Assembly: GCF_009389585.1 (NCBI RefSeq)
Contig: NZ_VIYG01000003.1
Coordinates: 62,001 to 126,000, forward strand
Length of the DNA stretch: 64,000 nt
Source of the DNA: Oceanobacillus sp. CFH 90083
Lineage (GTDB): Bacteria; Bacillota; Bacilli; Bacillales; Amphibacillaceae
Direction of reading: 5' to 3'
The notes beneath the pieces were generated by a model that saw nothing but the letters and a program-made list of their open reading frames with translations, did no database searches and was not told the origin of the DNA. Shown here one piece after another: positions 16,730-25,539 of the stretch. Each line of letters starts with the position of its first letter. Positions within the stretch are counted from its first letter, which is position 1. The position numbers were made by a program, and so were the translations under genes.

Positions 16730-17006
16730 AGTGGAACAATTGTATGTGCTAAGTTTAAAATAACAAAAGAAGGTAATTCCATTGAATTCAATGACTCCAA
16801 CGATTCGTATGGTACTTGTTAAACTCCACGCAAAGTCTATATGATACACAATGGCGGTACTTTGTGTGGAGTGAATTATTAACCGCTCTGTTTCATTCTG
16901 ACTGATCTGACAGGGACAGTTTATAGTATAGACTTTGTTGCCTTAAAATTCATTATATTTTTAAGGAGTGGAGTTAGAATGAAATATATATAAGCTGTTA
17001 TACAGT
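16730..17006. other. Intergenic region with hairpin and a 4-codon stub
   Basis: A 14-bp hairpin (16823-16836 with 16859-16872, one G-T pair, 22-base loop) lacks a T-run on the + strand. At 16979 an ATG with a strong AAGGAGTGGAG site opens a frame that stops after MKYI, as if the 5' end of a gene survived and the rest was deleted. Nothing else seen. Confidence 0.45.
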
Positions 17007-18410
17007 TCACCCCTCGCCCTTATTAGTATGGGAGCCAATTATTTTTTCATTGCATTCGAAGGATCTTTCCTCCATTTTATGTGCCCAGACTAAGTACAGA
17101 TAAGCTATAAATGAGGATGATATTGTCAATAGCAGGAAATACAAGATAGCCATTTTAGTTTCGAAAAAATGTAACATGATAGAAACAATCATAATCCCGA
17201 TAATACTGCCCAGTTGACGAAGTAGATTAACTAAAGAAGAAATTTCATTGTGGTACATTTTACTCGTCGTCAAAAATGCTGTATTCATTAGCACAGGCGC
17301 TATTGCCCCGGAAAAACCTAAAAGAATGAAACTAATTAAAATGAAACTGGGCACAGCCGAAATTCCCAAATAAATGTACAATATAGCACTGCCGCAAATA
17401 ATTGCAAATAAACACAGCTGTTGTGTAAATGTTTGCCCAAGCCTGTCAACTAATATTGGTGATAAAAATGAGGATATCAACATAGCTGATACGGTTAAGG
17501 GCAAAAATTTAATACCTGTCTCCAGTGAAGATAGGTATAGGTTCTCTTGGAAATAAATAGACAGAAAATACATTATCCCATATATCGAAAAATTGTATGT
17601 GAATCCATTTAATAAACTGGAAATGTTTAGCCTTGAAAACATTTGTCGTTGTATAACATGCGTAAGGTTTTGTTGAAACTTCCTGCTATAAAAACTTCCC
17701 AAAATCAGCAGCAAAAGAATTCCTGCTATTAATAAAAACGGGGTCTCATACATCCTTTTGTATTCATGAGTAATATATACAAATGTCAAAATCAACAGCA
17801 CAACCATTATCTGTTCCTTCATAAATAACGATGTTTGTTCTTTTTTTACGTCTTTGATAGCTATAACTGCGGTTAAAATAATGATCAAAGAAAAAGGAAT
17901 ATTGATTAAAAAGACACTCTGCCATCCCCACAGCTCATTTAAAAATCCGCCGACCATTGGTGAAAATGCGAATCCCATACCTGAAGTACCTGACCATACG
18001 CCAAAAGCAATAGCTCGTTTTTTAGGATCTGTTACGGTAGATGATAAAAGTTTTGTTGCGATAGGCGCGAACAAAGCGGCACCAATTCCTTGAATAATAC
18101 GAGCAATGACTAGCTCTCCATAGACATCTGATAAACCACATAATATAGAGCCAATCATAAAAATAGTAATTCCAAAAATAAATGCATTTTTTGCACCTAT
18201 TCGCTTACTGATTCTGGCGAATAATAATATTAATGAAGCGAATGCCAGAACATAGCTATTGACGACCCATGATGTTTGGGAAATTGTCAAATCCATTTCT
18301 TTTCGTAATTCAGGAATAATAATGTTTACAATGTTTGTATCCAAGATAATTAAGAAAGTACCAATACAAATACTTACTAAACTAATCAGCTCTTGTTGTG
18401 AATATTTCAT
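17007..18410 (-). CDS. MFS multidrug efflux transporter, DHA2 (EmrB/QacA) type
   Basis: 467 aa with 12-14 predicted transmembrane segments, proton-driven drug export from the cytoplasm. Motif D1 LDTNIVNIIIPELRKEMD near residue 25 and the motif C-like GIGAALFAPIATKLLSSTV, then NELWGWQSVFLINIPFSL, are diagnostic of the DHA2 family. ATG 18410 is chosen over TTG 18419; neither has a strong ribosome binding site. Divergent from an ArsR-type regulator with a shared 50-bp dyad, which suggests regulation by that protein. Confidence 0.9.
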   Translation of the reverse strand: MKYSQQELISLVSICIGTFLIILDTNIVNIIIPELRKEMDLTISQTSWVVNSYVLAFASLILLFARISKRIGAKNAFIFGITIFMIGSILCGLSDVYGELVIARIIQGIGAALFAPIATKLLSSTVTDPKKRAIAFGVWSGTSGMGFAFSPMVGGFLNELWGWQSVFLINIPFSLIIILTAVIAIKDVKKEQTSLFMKEQIMVVLLILTFVYITHEYKRMYETPFLLIAGILLLLILGSFYSRKFQQNLTHVIQRQMFSRLNISSLLNGFTYNFSIYGIMYFLSIYFQENLYLSSLETGIKFLPLTVSAMLISSFLSPILVDRLGQTFTQQLCLFAIICGSAILYIYLGISAVPSFILISFILLGFSGAIAPVLMNTAFLTTSKMYHNEISSLVNLLRQLGSIIGIMIVSIMLHFFETKMAILYFLLLTISSSFIAYLYLVWAHKMEERSFECNEKIIGSHTNKGEG

Positions 18411-18422
18411 AGAAATCAACTC

Positions 18423-18472
18423 ATTTCAAATATTTTTGAACTGTAATTTATTATTTCAAAAATATTTGAAAT
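18423..18472. promoter_or_regulatory. 50-bp inverted repeat between MFS pump and ArsR gene
   Basis: Perfect 18-bp arms (18423-18440 and 18455-18472) around a 14-base AT-rich centre; each arm is itself nearly palindromic (ATTTCAAATATTTTTGAA), giving two potential dimer sites. It covers the -35 of the ArsR gene and the upstream region of the MFS gene. Likely operator of the ArsR-like regulator. Confidence 0.7.
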
Positions 18473-18494
18473 GTCAAGAGGAAAAGATTATAAT
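18466..18494 (+). promoter_or_regulatory. Promoter of the ArsR-type regulator (leaderless transcript expected)
   Basis: TTGAAA (18466-18471), 17-base spacer, TATAAT (18489-18494). Transcription should begin about base 18501, which is the A of the ATG. Confidence 0.65.
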
Positions 18495-18500
18495 AAAGCT

Positions 18501-18830
18501 ATGAATAATATTAAAGTAACAGACGCCTTTAAAGTACTTCAGGATCCAATACGTGTTCGAATAATTGAGATGTTGCGATTTGATCAGGAAAGGAGAGTTT
18601 TTTTACCGGATACACTTGAAGCAAAAGATGGATTTTGTCCAGAGGATATATTGAATATTTTGCAAGCAGAAGATATCCATATTTCAAATACTAAATTGTC
18701 TTATCATCTCAAAGAACTGAGAAAAAATGAAATGATTTTTTTAGCGAAGGAAGGGAAAAGGAATTTTTATCTTTTTAACCAAAATGGGTTAAGACCAATT
18801 CTGAATTGGATGAATCGTATCCATAAATAA
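18501..18830 (+). CDS. ArsR-type winged-helix transcriptional regulator
   Basis: 109 aa. HTH_20-like fold: DAFKVLQDPIRVRIIEMLR at the start, recognition region SNTKLSYHLKELRKNEMIF and a beta wing (LAKEGKRNFYLF). ATG 18501 lies at the expected transcription start and has no ribosome binding site; the in-frame ATG at 18471 is inside the operator. No metal-binding Cys pair is visible, so the inducer is probably a drug-like ligand. It most likely controls the divergent MFS pump and itself. Confidence 0.85.
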   Translation: MNNIKVTDAFKVLQDPIRVRIIEMLRFDQERRVFLPDTLEAKDGFCPEDILNILQAEDIHISNTKLSYHLKELRKNEMIFLAKEGKRNFYLFNQNGLRPILNWMNRIHK

Positions 18831-18840
18831 ATGTAAAATC

Positions 18841-18869
18841 AAAGTAATTAAACAATGATTAATTACTTT
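18841..18869. promoter_or_regulatory. 11-bp inverted repeat before the PhzF gene
   Basis: AAAGTAATTAA and TTAATTACTTT with a 7-base centre, 14 bases before GTG 18883. It could be an operator or a weak terminator of the ArsR gene. Confidence 0.4.
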
Positions 18870-18882
18870 ATAGGAGGTTATT

Positions 18883-19794
18883 GTGAAAAGATATCAAATT
18901 TATCAAGTAGATGTTTTTACGCAAGAAAAGTTTCAGGGAAACCCCGCTGGAGTAGTGCCGGACGCAGAAGGTTTAGATATTAATCAAATGCAAAATATTG
19001 CCCGGGAGATTAATTGTTCGGAAACAGCATTTATTTTTCCGCCAGAATCATCTAATCATGATTTTAGAATACGGTATTTTACGCCAACTACCGAAGTTCC
19101 TGTTTGTGGACATGCCACCATCGCTGCTCTCTATGTATGGGCGCATCAAAATAATATGACTGATTTTTCAAGAATCAATATTAAAACGGGAGCCGGAATA
19201 TTACCAATAGAGATTACAGAAAAAAATAATGATTATCAAATCGTTATGACGCAAGAGAAAATTGAATTTGGGTCGATCATTGAAGGAGCTGACAAAGAAT
19301 TACTGCTTTCTGCTTTTGGTCTTACGCCGGATGAACTGCATAATCAGTGTCCCATTCAAATCGTTTCAACTGGACATTCGAAAGTACTGATTCTTATTAA
19401 ATCAAGAGATAAGCTTAATCAATTATCTCCTAATATGAATTTGCTTGTTAAGCTTAGTAAACATATCCAATGTAATGGATACTTTGTTTTTACACTTGAT
19501 TCAAAAGATACCAATATATTAACTTATGGAAGAATGTTTGCACCGGCTATCGGAATAAATGAAGATCCTGTTACTGGAAATGCCCATAGTCCTGCAGGTG
19601 CTTATCTAGTTCAACATCAGTTGATGCCATTGAAAGGGAGAACGTTTCATTTCTCAGGAGTACAAGGCGAGGCAATAAAACGTACAGGGATAGTGGATGT
19701 TACCGTTCATTGTAATGATCAAAAACCTGTACAAGTTCAAATTGGAGGTTATGCAGTTATCGTTTTTCAAGCAGAAATCACGATTGGAAATTAG
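18883..19794 (+). CDS. PhzF family isomerase/epimerase
   Basis: 303 aa, normal for the family, which performs proton-transfer isomerisations (phenazine PhzF, diaminopimelate epimerase-like fold). Seen: IYQVDVFTQEKFQGNPAGVV, the catalytic Glu in CSETAF (residue 47), FTPTTEVPVCGHATIAALYV, and the second-half motif EDPVTGNAHSPAGAYL. GTG start with AGGAGG. The substrate in non-phenazine Bacillaceae is unknown. Confidence 0.92.
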   Translation: MKRYQIYQVDVFTQEKFQGNPAGVVPDAEGLDINQMQNIAREINCSETAFIFPPESSNHDFRIRYFTPTTEVPVCGHATIAALYVWAHQNNMTDFSRINIKTGAGILPIEITEKNNDYQIVMTQEKIEFGSIIEGADKELLLSAFGLTPDELHNQCPIQIVSTGHSKVLILIKSRDKLNQLSPNMNLLVKLSKHIQCNGYFVFTLDSKDTNILTYGRMFAPAIGINEDPVTGNAHSPAGAYLVQHQLMPLKGRTFHFSGVQGEAIKRTGIVDVTVHCNDQKPVQVQIGGYAVIVFQAEITIGN

Positions 19795-19907
19795 ATCTGC
19801 AGCCAATTCATATGGGCAATATATTATCGTCTAAATGAGCAATCCAGAAGAAGTGGAGAGAACCAGCAAATGATATATTGAAGATAAAAATAACGGAGGT
19901 ATCCTGT

Positions 19908-20270
19908 ATGAAAATGACAAAAGGAGAATTCGGCGGTGGAAATAACATAGCTTTAAAAATTCCTAAATTTAAATACAACGAGACAGTGCATTTTTATAAG
20001 GAGGTAATAAAGCTGCCATACCTGGGTTTTATGTCAGATTCACATGCCTTTCAGTTTGGTGAGGCTACACTGTGGCTGGATTGTATGGATAACTATTCTC
20101 AACAGGATGTATGGCTGGAGCTTCAGACAGACAATGTAAAGCATGCAGCAGACTATTTACAGGAGAATCAGGTTGATAGAAGAGACGAAGTGGAGTTACA
20201 CGAGAATTCAGATGGTTATTGGATTTCCGATCCTTGTGGAACAATCCTTAGAGTCAATTTACGAAAATAG
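19908..20270 (+). CDS. VOC (glyoxalase/bleomycin resistance) superfamily protein
   Basis: 120 aa. Two beta-alpha-beta-beta-beta modules are apparent: IPKFKYNETVHFYKEVIKLP early and the closing SDGYWISDPCGTILRVNLR. ATG 19908 has GGAGGT upstream. Metal ligands are incomplete, so enzymatic activity is uncertain. It may share a transcript with the PhzF gene 113 bases upstream. Confidence 0.8.
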   Translation: MKMTKGEFGGGNNIALKIPKFKYNETVHFYKEVIKLPYLGFMSDSHAFQFGEATLWLDCMDNYSQQDVWLELQTDNVKHAADYLQENQVDRRDEVELHENSDGYWISDPCGTILRVNLRK

Positions 20271-20362
20271 GAATGAAAATAATCCAGATATGTACGCCTA
20301 TGCAATGTAATGGAGATTATAAACTTGACTTGCTGAACTTTATCATAAAATTGCACCAGTTT

Positions 20363-20400
20363 GCCTCTTTGGATATGATATTGTCTAAAGAGGCCTTTTT
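20363..20400 (+). terminator. Rho-independent terminator-like hairpin
   Basis: GCCTCTTTGGA pairs with TCTAAAGAGGC (one G-T) and is followed by CTTTTT. Its right arm contains AAAGAGG, which stands 7 bases before an ATG, so it may also mask a ribosome binding site. Confidence 0.65.
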
Positions 20401-20514
20401 ATGGAAAAAGTCTTAGCGTATTTTAAATCAGTAAACAGACCAAAGAAGGTTAGAAGGAAGAAAGTAGTAAAGGTAGAAAAAGAAAGATATCTTCGAAGCC
20501 CTTTCATTAAATAA
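20401..20514 (+). CDS. Small basic protein (37 aa), hypothetical
   Basis: ATG 20401 opens MEKVLAYFKSVN followed by a Lys/Arg-rich stretch (PKKVRRKKVVKVEKERYL). The stop lies 12 bases before the next ATG and overlaps none of its AAGGAGG site. The ribosome binding site would be inside the hairpin at 20363-20400. The highly basic composition suggests nucleic acid or membrane association; no family is recognised. Confidence 0.4.
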   Translation: MEKVLAYFKSVNRPKKVRRKKVVKVEKERYLRSPFIK

Positions 20515-20526
20515 GGAGGAAATAGA

Positions 20527-21213
20527 ATGAAGATAATAGAATTACCAATTGAATTTGAATTCAACGGAAAAAAAGATTATATTTATCCCAGCTTAATTAT
20601 ATTGAATAACGAACTAACCCTGGTTGATGCAGGTTATCCAGATTTTCTTCCATTCATTAAAAAGGTAATTTTAATGAATGGATATGATATGAGAAATTTA
20701 AAGAATATCATTATTACGCATTATGATGACGATCATATTGGGTCCTTATATGATCTTAAAGAAATGTATCCCTGGATTAATATTATTACGAGTGAAATAG
20801 AATCCAAATACATCAGTGGTGAAATAGAGTCAGAACGGCTTGTTCAAGCCAAAGAAATGCTGACAAATATGCCAGAGGAAGAAAAAGAATTTGGTAAGTG
20901 GTTTGTAGGGCAATTAGAGAATTTAAAGCATGTTTCCGTTGATGAAAAGGTGAAAGATGGTGATATGATTTTAGACAGTCAGTGTAAAATAATAGCCACG
21001 CCGGGCCATACTTCAGGGCATATTTCACTCTATTTTCCAAACTTAAATAGTGTGATTACAGGTGATGCAGCTGTGAATGAAAATAATGAATTAGTTGTGG
21101 CTAATCCATATTTTTGTTTGGATATTTCAAGTGCAGGGCAGTCTCTGAATAAAATTAAAAATCTTCAAGCTGAACATTATTATTGTTACCATGGCGGAAA
21201 ATTTAGTTTGTAG
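20527..21213 (+). CDS. Metallo-beta-lactamase fold hydrolase
   Basis: 228 aa. The metal motif reads THYDDDHIGS at residues 64-73, so the second His of HxHxDH is Asp. Other ligands follow: ATPGHTSGHISLYF and TGDAAV. The final HGGKF supplies the last His. AAGGAGG precedes ATG 20527. Substrate unknown; the fold covers lactonases, thioesterases and glyoxalase II. Confidence 0.87.
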   Translation: MKIIELPIEFEFNGKKDYIYPSLIILNNELTLVDAGYPDFLPFIKKVILMNGYDMRNLKNIIITHYDDDHIGSLYDLKEMYPWINIITSEIESKYISGEIESERLVQAKEMLTNMPEEEKEFGKWFVGQLENLKHVSVDEKVKDGDMILDSQCKIIATPGHTSGHISLYFPNLNSVITGDAAVNENNELVVANPYFCLDISSAGQSLNKIKNLQAEHYYCYHGGKFSL

Positions 21214-21599
21214 ATTGGAGTAAAAACTAGTACGCAGTTTTGTTTTTGTATTTAGAAAGTGGAGGATGTCCCAAGCTGATAATATAATTACAATTTTGGG
21301 GTTATTAAGCATGAAAAATGAATGACTTCTAAACAATTGACCGGGGAACTGGAGGTTCATATTAGAAATGCCTATCGTTAGATTTGTTGTGTTATGTGCC
21401 GGAGTTGCCAATTTTCGTAATCTGGATGAGGTTTTGATTGAGACTTATATAATGCTTGTTGAGACACATGATGCGTATTTTCTTTTGTGGATATGAATTT
21501 CTTAAAAAGAGAATTTTTTTCTAAAGTATGCTCCTTTGCACGGATGTGAAAGGAGAATTTTGTATAGGATAAAAATTACATAAAATTTTTAAATCTTAC
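21214..21599. other. Intergenic region without a convincing gene
   Basis: A 42-codon frame from ATG 21368 (MPIVRFVVLCAGVANFRNLD) has GGAGG 11 bases upstream and may be a remnant. A short hairpin CTCCTTT/AAAGGAG lies near 21530-21557 and precedes the yezD promoter. Nothing else seen. Confidence 0.35.
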
Positions 21600-21722
21600 T
21601 TGACAAGTAGGAAAAATCAGAATAAGATAAAGCATAATATAAATTAAATAAATGAAGAGGCTGATTGGTCAACCAAAAGCACAGAAATCTTTTTAAGCAA
21701 CAATAGATTTTTGTGCTTTTTT
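21600..21722 (+). promoter_or_regulatory. Promoter and terminated leader upstream of yezD-ssu
   Basis: TTGACA (21600-21605), 17-base spacer, TAAGAT (21623-21628): a strong promoter. A transcript from about 21635 would meet a 16-bp stem (21675-21690 with 21705-21720, one G-T) followed by six T within 90 bases. A 14-codon frame MKRLIGQPKAQKSF from ATG 21652 ends inside it but lacks a ribosome binding site. This is either an attenuated leader or a small RNA. A second promoter, TTGTCA (21805) with TATGAT (21829), lies closer to yezD. Confidence 0.5.
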
Positions 21723-21877
21723 CTTTCTCTCAGTTTTTCTTGCCAGAAGGGGGATCTGTACCTATGATAAATAATAGGAGAGCATGCGCTGAAAAAAATT
21801 TTTATTGTCATTAAACCAAGTTAACGCATATGATTAATGTGTAAAGTATGTTGATTGAACAGAAAGGAGCTGTGAAA

Positions 21878-22036
21878 ATGAATGTACTTGAAGAGGACAA
21901 AGTGAAAACTGTTCTTCGTTTACTGGACGAAATTGAATTCGGTTCTTTAAGTATAACTGTTCATAATGGTCAAATTACTCAAGTTGATCGAACTGAAAAA
22001 AAACGTTTTGAAAATGCGAAAAAAAATAAAAAATAA
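21878..22036 (+). CDS. yezD: YezD family protein (DUF2292)
   Basis: 52 aa: DKVKTVLRLLDEIEFGSLSI, then TVHNGQITQVDRTEKKRF. This is the DUF2292/YezD signature. Such proteins are commonly encoded with sulfur assimilation genes, and here it precedes the ssu operon, in agreement. Biochemical role unknown. ATG 21878 has AAAGGAG; a GTG at 21872 is too close to it. Confidence 0.88.
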   Translation: MNVLEEDKVKTVLRLLDEIEFGSLSITVHNGQITQVDRTEKKRFENAKKNKK

Positions 22037-22057
22037 TTGGCTGATCAGTCGACTGAA

Positions 22058-22090
22058 GGCCCGCTTCTTTTATAGAAAAGCGGGTCTTTG
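22058..22090 (+). terminator. Attenuating hairpin between yezD and ssuE
   Basis: CCCGCTT (22060-22066) pairs with AAGCGGG (22078-22084), extended by TTTT/AAAA, and is followed by TCTTTGTATTTT. Probably reduces read-through from yezD into the ssu genes. Confidence 0.6.
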
Positions 22091-22119
22091 TATTTTGTGA
22101 AATGGAAGGAGAAAATTCA

Positions 22120-22665
22120 ATGTCAGAGGTTTTATTTTTATCAGGCAGTCCTTCTTTGGCATCACGGACAGAAGGTGTATTAAAGAATATAGAAGCTTCC
22201 CTGCAAGAAGTGGGGGAGGAAACAACGTTTTATTCCATTACAGATATTCCTGCAAAGGATCTGGTAGAAGCGAATCATCATTCAGAAGCAGTCCGTTCTA
22301 TTATTGCTGCGATTGAAAAAGCTCAAGTAATAATTATTGGAACACCGATATATAAGGCTTCATTTACCGGAGTCCTTAAAGCGCTTATCGATCTGTTTCC
22401 ACAGCACATTTTTGAAGATAAGACGATTTTACCTATAGCTACTGGAGGGACCATTGCCCATTATTTAGTGCTTGATTATTCGTTAACGCCAATTCTTCAA
22501 TCACTTGGAGCGATTCGTATTTTGAAATCCATCTTTATAGTAGATAAACAAATTGAAAAAAACAATGATAACATTATACTGCATGATGAATCTGCAAAAG
22601 AGAGAATAGCAAAAGCGGTCCACCAGTTAAGGAGTCTGAGAGGCGGTGTCGTCAGTATTGAGTAA
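22120..22665 (+). CDS. ssuE: NADPH-dependent FMN reductase, SsuE
   Basis: 181 aa flavodoxin-like reductase that supplies FMNH2 to the SsuD monooxygenase. Seen: LFLSGSPSLASRTEGVLKNI, the FMN-binding GTPIYKASFTGVLKALIDLF and the ATGGTIAHYL loop, all typical of the SsuE/MsuE group. ATG 22120 follows GGAAGGAG; the upstream ATG 22102 lacks a site. First gene of an operon in the order ssuE-A-D-C-B, as in Escherichia coli rather than B. subtilis. Confidence 0.93.
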   Translation: MSEVLFLSGSPSLASRTEGVLKNIEASLQEVGEETTFYSITDIPAKDLVEANHHSEAVRSIIAAIEKAQVIIIGTPIYKASFTGVLKALIDLFPQHIFEDKTILPIATGGTIAHYLVLDYSLTPILQSLGAIRILKSIFIVDKQIEKNNDNIILHDESAKERIAKAVHQLRSLRGGVVSIE

Positions 22666-23626
22666 ACGAATGATAAAACTTGGTTTAGCGGTAATGGTTA
22701 TTTTGTTGATTGCAGCTTGCGGCAGTGCGGATACACAAGAAAGTGAAGCATCGGAAGCGGAGGAAACAGTCCATATCGGTCATCAAAAATTTGGGACATT
22801 AAATCTTCTGAAGGCAGAAGGAACATTGGAAGAGCGGTTGGCAGAGAGAGACATGGAAGTAGAGTGGGTAGAATTTCCTGCAGGACCGCAACTGTTAGAA
22901 GCTTTAAATGGGGGAAGTGTTGATTTTGGACACACTGGTGAAGCACCTCCTATATTTTCACAAGCAGCGGGTGCTCCACTTGTTTATATAGCGAATGGAG
23001 AATCGTCTCCAAAAAGTGAAGCGATTGTAGTACAAGAAGACTCTCCGATTAAGGAAGTCAGTGAATTGGAAGGTAAAAAAGTAGCTTTAAATCGAGGATC
23101 AAATGTTCACTATTTATTAGTAAAAGCATTGGAAGAAGCCGGCTTGTCTATAAATGATATTGAACCAGTTTACCTGGCTCCAGCAGAAGCAAGAACTGCT
23201 TTTGACCGCGGAGATGTGGATGCCTGGGCCATCTGGGACCCTTTTCTTCAATCTGCAGAAGATGACTTGAATGCGCAAATTATCAGAGATGCGCAAGGTA
23301 TTGCTGATAACCGCGAATTTTTATTAGCAGAACGCTCATTTGCTGAAAACCAACCAGAAATTATGGATATTATTTTGGAGGAGTTAGAAGAAGTCGAACA
23401 AGATGTTAAAGAAAACCCGGAGGAATATGCAGAATTTCTATCGCCTCAGGTAGGGTTGGATACAGAAACATTAACGAAGGTTTTGAAAAGACGTGAATTA
23501 GGATTGCACCGGATAGAACAGAACGTTTTAGATGATCAGCAAAATATTGCTGATACATTTTATAACCTTGATTTAATTCCGGAAGAATTATCTATACAAG
23601 AAGCAAGTTTAGAAGAGGAGGAGTAA
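22658..23626 (+). CDS. ssuA: Aliphatic sulfonate ABC transporter substrate-binding lipoprotein, SsuA
   Basis: About 322 aa. Signal peptide with lipobox LIAAC, then the SsuA fold: HIGHQKFGTLNLLKAEGTLE, GSVDFGHTGEAPPIFSQAAG, and DVDAWAIWDPFL. It captures sulfonates at the outer face of the membrane. Start is uncertain: TTG 22658, overlapping the ssuE stop, has GAGGCGG about 9 bases upstream; GTG 22646 and ATG 22670 are in the same frame. The overlap indicates coupling with ssuE. Confidence 0.92.
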   Translation: MSKRMIKLGLAVMVILLIAACGSADTQESEASEAEETVHIGHQKFGTLNLLKAEGTLEERLAERDMEVEWVEFPAGPQLLEALNGGSVDFGHTGEAPPIFSQAAGAPLVYIANGESSPKSEAIVVQEDSPIKEVSELEGKKVALNRGSNVHYLLVKALEEAGLSINDIEPVYLAPAEARTAFDRGDVDAWAIWDPFLQSAEDDLNAQIIRDAQGIADNREFLLAERSFAENQPEIMDIILEELEEVEQDVKENPEEYAEFLSPQVGLDTETLTKVLKRRELGLHRIEQNVLDDQQNIADTFYNLDLIPEELSIQEASLEEEE

Positions 23627-23632
23627 TATAAT

Positions 23633-24748
23633 ATGAGTTTCTTTTGGTTTATACCTACACATGGGGATGGAAGATATCTTGGATCATCAGTTGGCGGCCG
23701 GGCGGTCACATTAGATTATGCTAAGCAGGTGGCTCAAGCAGCGGATCAATTAGGCTATGAAGGAGTGTTGTTACCAACAGGGCAATCCTGTGAAGATGCC
23801 TGGGTAACTGCAGCTTCTCTTATTTCATCGACGGAACAATTAAAATTTCTCGTGGCATTACGTCCCGGGGTAGTTGGACCGACAGCTGCCGCACGGATGG
23901 CAGCTACATTTGACCGGTTATCCAATGGCAGATTATTATTAAATGTCGTTACGGGAGGTGACCCGGTGGAGCTGGCAGGAGACGGTATTCACTTAAGTCA
24001 CAAGGATAGATACAAGCTGACTGATGAATTTTTGGAAGCATGGCGTTCCATTATTACAGGAAGTACAACTACCTTTCAGGGAGATCATTACGATATTCGA
24101 GAAGCGAGAGCAAATTTTCCAAGTGTACAGGATCCGCATCCACCTCTTTATTTAGGAGGGTCTTCAGAAGGAGCAATGGAAGTAACAGCTAAGCATATTG
24201 ATGTGTACCTGACATGGGGGGAAACACCAGAGCAGGTAGAGGAGAAAATTAAGAAAGTAAAACAGTATGCCTCAAAGACTGGAAGAAAAGTGAGATTTGG
24301 TATTCGTTTGCATGCAATTGTAAGAGAGACAGAGGCAGCAGCGTGGCAGGCAGCAGATGATTTAATTAAACATTTATCCGAAGCAGATATTAAAGCAGCG
24401 CAAAAAGTATTTGCACGTTTTGATTCACATGGGCAGTCAAGAATGTCCAATCTGCATAAAGGGAGCAGAGAATCTCTTGAAATCAGTCCCAATTTATGGG
24501 CTGGAGTTGGATTAGTAAGGGGAGGGGCTGGAACTGCATTGGTTGGTAATGCTGGGCAAGTTGCTGAACGAATACAGGAGTATAAGGACCTGGGGATTGA
24601 AACATTTATTATGTCAGGATATCCGCATCTTGAAGAGGCATATCGCTTTGCGGAGCTTGTATTTCCCTATTTTAATATAGAGAATGCACAGTCGGGAAAA
24701 AAAGAAAAACAATGGACCAGTCCGTTTGGCGGAATCACCGCCAGATAA
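23633..24748 (+). CDS. ssuD: FMNH2-dependent alkanesulfonate monooxygenase, SsuD
   Basis: 371-aa TIM-barrel, bacterial luciferase-like; releases sulfite from alkanesulfonates using FMNH2 and O2. Seen: [60 protein letters not shown], and the mobile-loop region. Length is close to the usual 380. ATG 23633 is preceded by GAGGAGGAG. Central enzyme of the pathway, fed by SsuE and the SsuABC importer. Confidence 0.95.
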   Translation: MSFFWFIPTHGDGRYLGSSVGGRAVTLDYAKQVAQAADQLGYEGVLLPTGQSCEDAWVTAASLISSTEQLKFLVALRPGVVGPTAAARMAATFDRLSNGRLLLNVVTGGDPVELAGDGIHLSHKDRYKLTDEFLEAWRSIITGSTTTFQGDHYDIREARANFPSVQDPHPPLYLGGSSEGAMEVTAKHIDVYLTWGETPEQVEEKIKKVKQYASKTGRKVRFGIRLHAIVRETEAAAWQAADDLIKHLSEADIKAAQKVFARFDSHGQSRMSNLHKGSRESLEISPNLWAGVGLVRGGAGTALVGNAGQVAERIQEYKDLGIETFIMSGYPHLEEAYRFAELVFPYFNIENAQSGKKEKQWTSPFGGITAR

Positions 24749-24760
24749 AGGAGGAAGACA

Positions 24761-25528
24761 ATGTCAAAACGTTTTCTATATCAAGTAATTCCATGGCTCA
24801 TCCCCATTCTCATCCTATTCATCTGGCAGTTGTCTTCAAAGCTGGGTATATTATCGGATCGTATCCTACCAGCTCCTTTTGAAATTATAGAAGCAGCCGT
24901 TTCCCTTATTCAGACTGGAGAAATTTGGTCTCATTTATGGGCAAGTACGAGTCGTGCTGTTATTGGTCTTTTGATCGGCGGCGGTATTGGTTTTATTTTT
25001 GGATTGATAAATGGGTTATCCAGGTTATCTGCATTATTTTTTGATTCATCTATTCAAATGCTGAGAAATATTCCACATTTGGCCTTAATTCCTTTAATTA
25101 TCCTATGGTTTGGAATCGGAGAAGAAGGAAAAGTATTTTTAATTGCACTGGGTGTCTTGTTTCCGATCTATTTAAATACATTCCATGGTATTCGCTCGGT
25201 TGACAGAGATTATATAGAAATGGGAAAAAATTATGGGCTGTCTAAAGTAGAAGTATTTAGAAAAATTATTCTCCCTGGTGCGCTTCCGTCTATATTAGTT
25301 GGACTTCGTTATGCTCTTGGGATTATGTGGGTAACGCTTATTGTTGCAGAAACAATTGCGTCCAATGATGGAATTGGATTTTTAGCAATGGATGCAAGAG
25401 AATTTATGCAAATGGATGTAGTCGTTTTATCCATTATTTTATATGCTTTGCTGGGAAAATTATCAGATATGATGGCTAAAACACTTGAGTTTAAATTTTT
25501 GAAGTGGCACCCCAGCTATCAAAAGTAG
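24761..25528 (+). CDS. ssuC: Sulfonate ABC transporter permease, SsuC
   Basis: 255 aa, six predicted transmembrane segments. EAA loop: DYIEMGKNYGLSKVEVFRKI, followed by ILPGALPSILVGLRYALGIM and WVTLIVAETIASNDGIGFL, which is the SsuC/TauC/NrtB family pattern. AAGGAGG precedes ATG 24761. Confidence 0.94.
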   Translation: MSKRFLYQVIPWLIPILILFIWQLSSKLGILSDRILPAPFEIIEAAVSLIQTGEIWSHLWASTSRAVIGLLIGGGIGFIFGLINGLSRLSALFFDSSIQMLRNIPHLALIPLIILWFGIGEEGKVFLIALGVLFPIYLNTFHGIRSVDRDYIEMGKNYGLSKVEVFRKIILPGALPSILVGLRYALGIMWVTLIVAETIASNDGIGFLAMDAREFMQMDVVVLSIILYALLGKLSDMMAKTLEFKFLKWHPSYQK

Positions 25529-25539
25529 AGGAGGATAAA

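Noticed and set aside
16823..16872. 14-bp hairpin considered as terminator of the serine hydrolase gene
   Set aside because: It lies about 95 bases past the stop and lacks a T-run on either side; kept only as an unexplained hairpin.
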